Of a DNA stretch of 13,997 nt, positions 5,473-11,236 are shown piece after piece. The translations under genes and the position numbers were made by a program. The notes under the pieces were generated by a model that was not told the origin of the DNA, did not search any database, and saw only the letters and a program-made list of their open reading frames with translations. Source of the DNA: Desulfurococcales archaeon ex4484_204 (GTDB lineage Archaea > Thermoproteota > Thermoprotei_A > Sulfolobales > NBVN01). Numbering within the stretch: position 1 is the first letter of the stretch; the number at the start of each line of letters is the position of its first letter. The DNA lies in assembly GCA_002255065.1 (NCBI GenBank), contig NJEF01000054.1, forward strand, positions 1 through 13,997. Reading direction: 5' to 3'.

Positions 5473-6516
5473 ATGAGTGCTAAAATATTTCATAGGCTGG
5501 CCTCTGTTAACGACGTTTTCAATATTTTAAGCGAGTTTCTAAGGCTAGAGCCGCGAGGGGTTATTGAAATCCCGATAGAGGAGGCAGCAGGTTATGTTGT
5601 AGCTGAAGATGTTGTGGCACCTCATGACTCGCCACCCTATGATAGATCCGAGGTTGATGGATACGCTGTCTGCTCAACCTCAATAGAGGGCGCTGATGAG
5701 GACAGCCCTGCTAAGTTAAGCGTTAAAGGTTATGTAAGGATCGGTGAAGTACCGGTATCTGAGGTAGGTTGCAGTGAAGCCGTTGAGATCGATACAGGCG
5801 CGTTAATACCGAGGGGTGCTGATGCAGTTGTTATGGTGGAATACACAAAGCGCGTAGGCGACACCTTATACGTATTTAAGAGCGCTAGTCCCGGTGAGAA
5901 CATAGCTTTCACAGGCTCGGATGTGATAGCTGGCGAGACGCTTTTACATAGGGGTACGCTGCTAACCTCTAAGGAGGTAGCTGCCCTAGCAGCGGTAGGT
6001 ATAGGTAAGGTAAGGGTATTTAGGAAACCCGTTATCGGCGTGATATCTATAGGGAGCGAGCTTATCCCCCCAGGTCGTAAACTCCACATACCTAAGGTGT
6101 TCGATGTAAACCAGTACAGCATAGCGTCTAGGCTGAGGGAGCTCGGCATTAAGGTGAGAACCTACGGTATTATACCAGATAATGAGGACCTCGTTAAAAG
6201 GGCTATAGCTAAGGCCCTAGAAGAGTGCGATGCTGTGATAACTACTGGAGGGACCTCAGCCGGCATCACGGACGTTACGTACCGCTCCGTTAGCTCCTTA
6301 GGAACACCGGGGATCTTAATACACGGTATAAAGGTAAAGCCAGGTAAGCCAACGTTCTTCGCCGTAGTGGGGGGCAAGCTAGTAATAGGGCTGCCGGGCT
6401 TCCCTCTATCCTCTAGAGTAGTACTGGAGATCCTCGTCATACCTATCTTAAGGAGGGTAATGGGTTTTAAGGAGGGTAATGGGTTTAGGGAGCCAGTCTC
6501 TTTTAAAGACCGTTAA
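5473..6516 (+). CDS. moeA: Molybdopterin molybdotransferase MoeA, domains I-III (N-terminal half of a split gene)
   Basis: MoeA inserts molybdate (or tungstate) into adenylylated molybdopterin. This 347-residue part carries PYDRSEVDGYAV (55-66), the DTGALIPRGADAVVMVEY stretch (107-124), DVNQYS (211-216), the MPT-binding TTGGTSAG-ITD (257-267), KPGKP (289-293) and GLPGFPLS (306-313). The normal C-terminal beta-barrel domain IV is missing: after VIPILRRVMG the frame runs into a 19-bp tandem duplication (6448-6486) and ends 12 codons later at TAA 6514-6516. The missing domain starts in the overlapping next frame. Removing one repeat copy restores one continuous frame. The protein may act with the downstream product as two subunits, or the split may be an inactivating mutation or a sequence error. 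Confidence 0.93.
   Translation: MSAKIFHRLASVNDVFNILSEFLRLEPRGVIEIPIEEAAGYVVAEDVVAPHDSPPYDRSEVDGYAVCSTSIEGADEDSPAKLSVKGYVRIGEVPVSEVGCSEAVEIDTGALIPRGADAVVMVEYTKRVGDTLYVFKSASPGENIAFTGSDVIAGETLLHRGTLLTSKEVAALAAVGIGKVRVFRKPVIGVISIGSELIPPGRKLHIPKVFDVNQYSIASRLRELGIKVRTYGIIPDNEDLVKRAIAKALEECDAVITTGGTSAGITDVTYRSVSSLGTPGILIHGIKVKPGKPTFFAVVGGKLVIGLPGFPLSSRVVLEILVIPILRRVMGFKEGNGFREPVSFKDR
6448..6486 (+). repeat. 19-bp tandem duplication that shifts the moeA reading frame
   Basis: Two perfect copies of TTAAGGAGGGTAATGGGTT lie head to tail at 6448-6466 and 6467-6485; one further matching T makes 39 bases of period 19. In the first copy the gene frame reads ILRRVMGF. Because 19 is not divisible by three, the second copy pushes the downstream sequence into another frame, ending the first protein at 6516. 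Deleting 19 bases joins RRVMG to LGSQSLLKTVKARLALRV, exactly the domain III-IV junction expected of MoeA. Confidence 0.95.
6471..6476 (+). promoter_or_regulatory. Ribosome-binding sequence created by the duplication
   Basis: GGAGGG in the second repeat copy lies two bases before the ATG at 6479-6481 that opens the second half. The spacing is short, but the same sequence in copy one has no role in initiation, so the duplication by itself produced a plausible start site for the downstream protein. Confidence 0.5.
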
Positions 6517-7471
6517 AGCACGCCTAGCCTTAAGGGTTAGCGGTTCTAGGGGTTTTGAGAGGGTGGTTCCCGTAGCCTTAATTAAGAAGGGTGAAGATAT
6601 CCTGGCCTATCCAGTATTTACTAGGTCTGGCTCCATCTCCGTCCTTACATACGCTGACGGCTTCATAAGGGTTCCTGAAGATGTCTGGGTTCTTGAGGAG
6701 AATAGTCTGGTTGATGTATACCCGCTAAGCGAGCACTTAACCCTACCCAACCTCGTTGTGATAGGAAGCCATGATTACCTACTTGAGGCCTTAATCCATA
6801 AAGCTGCCAGGGACTGCCATAAAAAGATACTGTGTGTAGGCTCGCTTACAGGTCTGTTAAGCGTTGGTAGGGGGGAAGCCGACATAGCTGGAACCCATCT
6901 TCTCGATGAGCAAACCATGGAATATAACACCCCATACATAAAGCGTCTAGGCCTAGCTAATAAGGTAGTGCTCGTTAGAGGCTACTACAGGGAGGTAGGG
7001 CTCATCGTACCTAAAGGTAATCCTAAGGAGATAAAAGGCTTAGAAGACCTACTGAGGGGAGACGTTTTCTTCATAAACAGAACCAGGGGATCTGGTACGA
7101 GAACTCTAGTAGACCTTAAGCTTAAGGAGCTAGCTCGCAAGATCGGGGTACCGTTCAGATCATTAGTGAAGAGGATTAAGGGCTACACCTTAGAAGCGAG
7201 AACACATACGGGTGTTGCTGCAGCTATATCGCAGGGTAGGGCCGATGTAGGGGTTGGAATTAAGCACGCTGCTAAGCTATACGACCTAGACTTCATCCTG
7301 CTAACACGGGAGGTCTTCGATATAGCTATCAATAGGGACAGTTTAAAGAACAGATGCGTCGCTAAAGTACTTAGCGCTTTAAGAGGTGACGCCCTAGAGG
7401 AGCTGCTAAGAGTATTTAGCGGTTATGTAAAGCACGAAAAGACCGGGGATGTAGTGTTAAGCGAGCACTAA
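6479..7471 (+). CDS. MoeA domain IV fused to a periplasmic-binding-protein-like domain (C-terminal half of a split gene)
   Basis: A 330-residue protein. Residues about 10-85 are MoeA domain IV (TVKARLALRV, then YPVFTRSGSISVLTYADGFI and VPED). Residues about 90-315 form a PBP-like/substrate-binding domain of the type fused to many archaeal MoeA proteins: NLVVIGSHDYLLEAL, the GSLTGLLSVGRGEADIAGTHLLD stretch, FINRTRGSGTRTL and HTGVAAAISQGRADVGVG. This domain may sense molybdate/tungstate or the pterin, but that is inference. The frame overlaps the upstream moeA frame by 38 bases, and its first nine residues come from the duplicated region and the shifted frame. The joined gene would encode 659 residues. 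No further lesion is seen. Confidence 0.9.
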   Translation: MGLGSQSLLKTVKARLALRVSGSRGFERVVPVALIKKGEDILAYPVFTRSGSISVLTYADGFIRVPEDVWVLEENSLVDVYPLSEHLTLPNLVVIGSHDYLLEALIHKAARDCHKKILCVGSLTGLLSVGRGEADIAGTHLLDEQTMEYNTPYIKRLGLANKVVLVRGYYREVGLIVPKGNPKEIKGLEDLLRGDVFFINRTRGSGTRTLVDLKLKELARKIGVPFRSLVKRIKGYTLEARTHTGVAAAISQGRADVGVGIKHAAKLYDLDFILLTREVFDIAINRDSLKNRCVAKVLSALRGDALEELLRVFSGYVKHEKTGDVVLSEH

Positions 7472-7490
7472 TCGCTGCCCAGCTTACATA

Positions 7491-7499
7491 CTTAAAAAC
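7491..7499 (+). promoter_or_regulatory. TATA-like element of tRNA-Ala(CGC)
   Basis: CTTAAAAAC is centred 27 bases upstream of the tRNA 5' end at 7522 and lies just after the stop codon of the preceding gene, so the tRNA has its own promoter. Confidence 0.55.
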
Positions 7500-7521
7500 G
7501 CTTCTACCTCATAATTCTACT

Positions 7522-7612
7522 GGGCCGGTAGCTCAGCAGGAAGAGCGCCGCCCTCGCAAGCAGTAGCTGAGAGCGGCGGAGGCCCCGGGTTCAAATCCCG
7601 GCCGGTCCACCA
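7522..7612 (+). tRNA. tRNA-Ala, anticodon CGC, with 15-nt intron
   Basis: Acceptor GGGCCGG/CCGGTCC with the G3-U70 alanine identity pair, D stem GCTC/GAGC, anticodon stem CCGCC/GGCGG, T arm CCGGG TTCAAAT CCCGG, discriminator A and encoded CCA (7610-7612). The anticodon loop CTCGCA|C is interrupted after position 37 by a 15-nt intron at 7559-7573. The splice site is a canonical bulge-helix-bulge: CTCG pairs with TGAG, the bulges are CA^A and AG^C, and the intron has a tiny GC-AGTA-GC hairpin. The spliced body is 73 nt and reads GCG codons. Confidence 0.96.
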
Positions 7613-7635
7613 AATACACCCTCCTTAAAACAACA

Positions 7636-7645
7636 GTTATTCTTT
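7636..7645 (+). terminator. Possible T-rich terminator after tRNA-Ala(CGC)
   Basis: TTATTCTTTT follows the tRNA by about 25 bases and lies just before the stop codon of the convergent NAPRTase gene. It is assigned on T-richness and position only. Confidence 0.3.
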
Positions 7646-7651
7646 TCAAAG

Positions 7652-8818
7652 TTAGGTCGTCGGGGGAGGCGCTCTCTGCAGCTGCTGTAAAACATAGTTC
7701 CTTATATCCTTAGGCTTAGGGAGTTCCCTAGTTAGCTTACCACCCTCAAGCCATTTAACCATAATCGGCTCTCTACACCTCACAGGGCTCCATCCCCATG
7801 GAACAACCTCGTAGTCTAAGACATCGCACCTATACACCATTTTTGCTGCAGGAAGCTTCCCCCTCTTTGTAATGGGTACCCATTTACCTCCCTTAAATAG
7901 CTCTACGATATCTAAGCTCATATCGATGGGGCGGGGATACGTTATTAACGTACCGACACCGAAGCCGTCAACTACGTCCTTAAGTAAGGTCACGGCCTTC
8001 TCATCTATCCCCCCGCTAGCAAACACCTTAATGTTACCATAACCATGCAGTTTCAATGTCCACCTAACTTCCTCTATGATCTTCCTCAGATCCCCCCTCC
8101 TGCTTTTAGGTGTATCAAACCTTACTCCATAGAGCCTGTTCCCCAAAGCCTCCACGGCCATAAGGGCCTCAACCCTTTCGTCATTAAATGTGTCAATAAG
8201 CGCTATCCTAGGTACGCCAGGCTCGATGACCTCGTCGAACGCCTTCCATGCTTTAACCTGATCCTCAAAGATTATGATTAAGGCGTGAGGCATAGTGCCC
8301 TTAGGCTTAACACCTACTACCTCCTCACTAAACGCTCCTGATACGCCGTCCACCCCCCCTATGAAAGCCGACCTATCGAGCATCGGCGCTATAGCTGGGT
8401 GAGCACCTCTTAAGCCGAAGTAAAGTACAACCTTATCCATTGCAAGCCTCTTAATTCTCGCAGCACCTGTTGCCACGGAGGTTGAGTGCCTTAATACACC
8501 CAACAGCGGCGTCTCCAGCTCACAGATATCGTAGTACCTGCCCTCAATAATCATGACAGGCTGCTCACCGCTGATTAGCGTTCCTTCAGGTAGTGAGTAA
8601 ACAGTTAACTCTCTAGTAGAGAGTATTTTAAGGGCTTCCTCAACACCTGCATAAACAGCCCATGAATACCCCCGGGGTAAGCTCCCTGAATGAACCTCCA
8701 TCCTAACCCTAACATCGCTAAGGCCCTTACTCTCAATTATCTTCTTAGTCCTTAAGAAATAAATGTCCGTGACCTTACCGCTAAGTATATCATCCTCACC
8801 GGCAACGTACAACCTCAT
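7652..8818 (-). CDS. pncB: Nicotinate phosphoribosyltransferase
   Basis: Makes nicotinate mononucleotide from nicotinate and PRPP in NAD salvage (cytoplasm). The 388-residue length and motifs fit the archaeal/Thermoplasma-type family: an N-terminal TDIYFLRTKKIIE, GVLRHSTSVATGAAR (about 107-121), the catalytic-loop region FGLRGAHPAIAPMLDRSAFIGG, GTMPHAL (174-180), the phosphate-binding IALIDTFNDE, VRFDTPKSRRGD, and FASGGIDE and FGVGT at the end of the barrel. Two cysteines (C331 and C348) in the C-terminal extension may be the remains of a zinc site known in relatives. ATG at 8818 follows a weak GGGAT sequence. A TATA-like GATACATAAT lies about 44 bases upstream. The gene is convergent with tRNA-Ala(CGC). 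Confidence 0.93.
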   Translation of the reverse strand: MRLYVAGEDDILSGKVTDIYFLRTKKIIESKGLSDVRVRMEVHSGSLPRGYSWAVYAGVEEALKILSTRELTVYSLPEGTLISGEQPVMIIEGRYYDICELETPLLGVLRHSTSVATGAARIKRLAMDKVVLYFGLRGAHPAIAPMLDRSAFIGGVDGVSGAFSEEVVGVKPKGTMPHALIIIFEDQVKAWKAFDEVIEPGVPRIALIDTFNDERVEALMAVEALGNRLYGVRFDTPKSRRGDLRKIIEEVRWTLKLHGYGNIKVFASGGIDEKAVTLLKDVVDGFGVGTLITYPRPIDMSLDIVELFKGGKWVPITKRGKLPAAKMVYRCDVLDYEVVPWGWSPVRCREPIMVKWLEGGKLTRELPKPKDIRNYVLQQLQRAPPPTT

Positions 8819-8872
8819 TTCAATCCCGTATAGTCCCTAAGTACCTGGAACTATTAACGATTATGTATCACC

Positions 8873-9292
8873 TTAATTAATTAAACCTAGAACTACGTTA
8901 AGGGGGTTAGGGCTTAACCTTCCCTTAAACCACTCCATGACTATATAAGCCTCATCAACGCTCACCAAGTTAAAGAGAACGAGGTCGTTAAGCCTCTCCT
9001 CTAAGTAACTCACAGAGTAGGTCTGAGCTGCGCACTCAGCTAGCTCAATAACTGTATCACCGACCAGTACAAATTCCATGAGGTCGCCATTAGGACGGGC
9101 TACTGTAATGGATGGTAAGTTCATGCGGTCTATCGCTGCCCTTATGATGCAGTAGGAACAGCCCTCATAAACTACTCCTTCATCAACCCTAAGTAAACCT
9201 ACAGCGTCGTTAAGCCCGCAATAACCCTCGCACTCCTTAAGTAGGTCATCCAGATTTTTAACCACGTATTCCTCCAGTTTCTCAGCACACAT
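8873..9292 (-). CDS. Unrecognised cysteine-containing archaeal protein
   Basis: A 139-residue protein that I do not recognise. It has two cysteine pairs, C21-x3-C25 (CEGYC) and C45-x2-C48 (CSYC), plus C2 and C87. The N-terminal half alternates acidic helix and short strands; the rest is ILV-rich with a segment YLEERLNDLVLFNLVSVDEA. There is no signal peptide or membrane span. The two Cys pairs could bind zinc or another metal, or form a redox pair; no function can be assigned. The ATG at 9292 is preceded by an AAGGTGAG ribosome-binding sequence with five bases spacing, and normal codon use supports a real gene. It ends about 54 bases before the NAPRTase start, so the two may be cotranscribed, although that gap contains a TATA-like string. 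Confidence 0.75.
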   Translation of the reverse strand: MCAEKLEEYVVKNLDDLLKECEGYCGLNDAVGLLRVDEGVVYEGCSYCIIRAAIDRMNLPSITVARPNGDLMEFVLVGDTVIELAECAAQTYSVSYLEERLNDLVLFNLVSVDEAYIVMEWFKGRLSPNPLNVVLGLIN

Positions 9293-9466
9293 TGAGGCTC
9301 ACCTTAAGGAGCTGTACCGGTTCCTACATAAATTTGGGGAAGGCACATCTAAACCGAGTTAAAGTAGACATTGTAGAGAGCTGTAGAGATTAGCTACTTA
9401 AGTATTAGCTTGAAGCACTTTACATCGTAAAGCTGCTCTATCATTATAAATTAGAGCTTAAGCTTC
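9293..9466. other. Intergenic region between L12 and the cysteine-protein gene
   Basis: About 170 bases with no open frame of note. A TATA-like AAATTTATG element of the downstream minus-strand gene lies near 9328-9338. At 9418-9432 an exact 6-bp inverted repeat (CTTTAC ATC GTAAAG) lies shortly after the L12 stop codon and may fold in its 3' end. No sRNA boxes found. Confidence 0.4.
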
Positions 9467-9727
9467 TTACCCGAATAGTGATGCTATTCCTTCCGCTATT
9501 TCCTCCTCGCTAACCTCCTCTTTCTCCTCTTCCTCCCCGCCCTTCTCCTCGGATGGAGCAGCTGCAGGGACTTCGTCAACGTTTATCTCCTTCAGCGCTG
9601 CCACAATCATCTTCACCTTAGTTTCATCGACTTGTATTCCAGCTGACTCAAGCACCCTCTTAATGTTTTCCTCGTTTATCTCCCTACCAGCCGAGTGCAG
9701 TAGTAGTGAGGCATACACGTACTCCAT
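9467..9727 (-). CDS. rpl12: Ribosomal stalk protein L12 (archaeal P1)
   Basis: Dimeric stalk protein that recruits translation GTPases to the 50S subunit. The N-terminal dimerisation domain MEYVYASLLLHSAGREINEE begins the protein. An Ala-containing hinge, a highly charged EEKGGEEEEKEEVSEEE segment and the conserved GIASLFG end follow. I chose ATG at 9727 rather than the one at 9739 because family members begin at M-E-Y-(I/V)-Y-A, and GGGGTG precedes it. At 86 residues it is short for the family (usually about 100-115), mainly through a reduced Ala-rich hinge. It is alone here: the L11, L1 and L10 genes that usually precede it in archaea are not in the window. Confidence 0.96.
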   Translation of the reverse strand: MEYVYASLLLHSAGREINEENIKRVLESAGIQVDETKVKMIVAALKEINVDEVPAAAPSEEKGGEEEEKEEVSEEEIAEGIASLFG

Positions 9728-9760
9728 CTCACACCCCACCGAAGTACTGAAGTTAAGAAC

Positions 9761-9770
9761 TATTTAAATG
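9761..9770 (-). promoter_or_regulatory. TATA box of the L12 gene
   Basis: On the minus strand CATTTAAATA is centred about 39 bases before the L12 start and directly after the stop codon of the upstream acyl-CoA synthetase gene. It implies a start near 9740 and a leader of roughly a dozen bases that contains GGGGTG. Confidence 0.6.
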
Positions 9771-11180
9771 TTAGTGAGATATCCCCTTTAGCTCGCTTAG
9801 ACGCTTACCGACTTCATCCCTAATTGATTTATACTTCACAATGGTTGCTATGGTGGATGCAGCCCTTTCGGGCATGAGGTACGCGGGTATGTTGTTAGAG
9901 TTTAGCTTAGCTATCGCCCAGTAGCTCTCCTCACCCCCAATCATAGCTATAACGAGGGGTTTTGGAAGACCACCCATCCTCCTCACTTCATTAACAAGCT
10001 CACTAGCTATTACGGTAGGGTCGGTGACGGCTGTCTGACAGTATATAGCTAGCACGGCACCTACCTCCTCATTCCTTAAAGCAGTCATAACAGCCCTAAC
10101 GTAGCCTAGGTTATCTATCATCCCGGTTACATCTATGGGGTTCCCTAGGGCTGCAAAGGAGGGAAGGAACTCCCTAACCTCATCAACTAACGACTTAGGG
10201 CTCGCCTTCAGTCTTATGCCATTCTCCGCTAGCACATCGGTAGCAACAACACCTGCCCCCCCACCATTAGTAACTATAACTAATGGCTTCCCGTTGTATG
10301 GGGGCAAGCTCGATAGAGCCCTCGCCCAGTCGAATGCCTCCTCAACGGTGTTAGCCTGAAGTATCCCTGCCTGCCTGAATAAAGTCATGTAAAGGGCTAC
10401 GTTACCTGCTAAGGAACCTGTGTGTGAGGCAACTGCTTTAGCCCCCACCTCAGTCCTCCCCGCCTTAATAACTACTATAGGCTTCCTCCTAGATACCTCC
10501 ATTGCGACCTCCATGAACTTACGCCCATCCTCCACCCCCTCAAGGTATATCAAGATCACGCTAGTGTTAGGATCGTTCTCTAAGTACTGAAGCAGGTCAG
10601 CATCATCGATATCGGCCTTATTACCAATGCTAATTATCGATGAAACACCTATTCTCTCGACTATTGTCATCCCCATTAACGCTATCCCCAGAGCACCTGA
10701 CTGCGTTATAAACGCTACCTTACCAGGTATTACGTTAGTCGGACCGAAGGAGGCGTTGAGCCTTGATGGAGTATATACCATACCGAAGATATTAGGCCCT
10801 AAAACCCTCATACCCCACTTCCTAGCCCTCCTCACCAACTCATTCTCAAGCTCTACATTACCTACTTCCTTAAACCCGGAGGCAATAACTAAAGCAACCT
10901 TAGCCCCCGCACTACCTGCATCATCAATAACATCGAGAACAATTCTAGCAGGTACCGACACAACAACTAAGTCTACGGAGCCGGGTATGGACTTCATGGA
11001 TGGAAAAGCCCTTAAACCTAGGATCTCGGTAGCCTTCGGATTAACCGGGTATACCTTACCTTTAAACCCGTAATTTATTATATTAAATAAGATCTCGTAG
11101 CCTATCTTACCCGGCTTTCTTGAGGCACCCACAACAGCGATTGACCTAGGTTTAAATAGAGCTTCAAGAGCTTCCAACAC
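9771..11180 (-). CDS. acdA: ADP-forming acetate/acyl-CoA synthetase, alpha subunit
   Basis: Converts acyl-CoA, ADP and phosphate to acid, CoA and ATP; in archaea this gives ATP by substrate-level phosphorylation. The 469-residue product is the separate alpha subunit. It has a CoA-binding Rossmann domain (SIAVVGASRKPGKIGYEIL, residues 13-31), GPNIFG (128-133), TQSGALG (159-165), the phosphohistidine loop ASHTGSLAGN with H253, and a second ligase subdomain with TNGGGAGVV (304-312). The ATP-grasp beta subunit is not next to it and is not in the window; fused homologues exceed 650 residues. The start is a GTG at 11180 with GGGTGAA upstream and a TATA-like element at 11208-11217. The acyl substrate cannot be predicted. 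Confidence 0.93.
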   Translation of the reverse strand: MLEALEALFKPRSIAVVGASRKPGKIGYEILFNIINYGFKGKVYPVNPKATEILGLRAFPSMKSIPGSVDLVVVSVPARIVLDVIDDAGSAGAKVALVIASGFKEVGNVELENELVRRARKWGMRVLGPNIFGMVYTPSRLNASFGPTNVIPGKVAFITQSGALGIALMGMTIVERIGVSSIISIGNKADIDDADLLQYLENDPNTSVILIYLEGVEDGRKFMEVAMEVSRRKPIVVIKAGRTEVGAKAVASHTGSLAGNVALYMTLFRQAGILQANTVEEAFDWARALSSLPPYNGKPLVIVTNGGGAGVVATDVLAENGIRLKASPKSLVDEVREFLPSFAALGNPIDVTGMIDNLGYVRAVMTALRNEEVGAVLAIYCQTAVTDPTVIASELVNEVRRMGGLPKPLVIAMIGGEESYWAIAKLNSNNIPAYLMPERAASTIATIVKYKSIRDEVGKRLSELKGISH

Positions 11181-11207
11181 TTCACCCTATCTGAGTCTTT
11201 AATACGA

Positions 11208-11217
11208 ACTTTTAAAC
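11208..11217 (-). promoter_or_regulatory. TATA-like element of the acdA gene
   Basis: The minus strand reads GTTTAAAAGT, centred about 33 bases before the GTG start. The leader would be only a few bases. It lies in the 56-bp gap after TmcA and suggests separate transcription. Confidence 0.5.
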
Positions 11218-11236
11218 GTAGTGCTGGGAAGCTCGG

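Noticed and set aside
6501..6507. TTTTAAA in the moeA overlap as a programmed frameshift site
   Set aside because: Passing from the first frame to the second needs a +1 (or -2) shift. This string does not fit the X-XXY-YYZ pattern, and a -1 shift would enter the third frame, which is not the one used. The tandem duplication explains the split more simply.
10627..11073. Long plus-strand open frame opposite acdA
   Set aside because: It is antisense to a well-supported enzyme gene and its composition (Pro/Thr/Ser/Leu-rich) is typical of a reverse-strand shadow.
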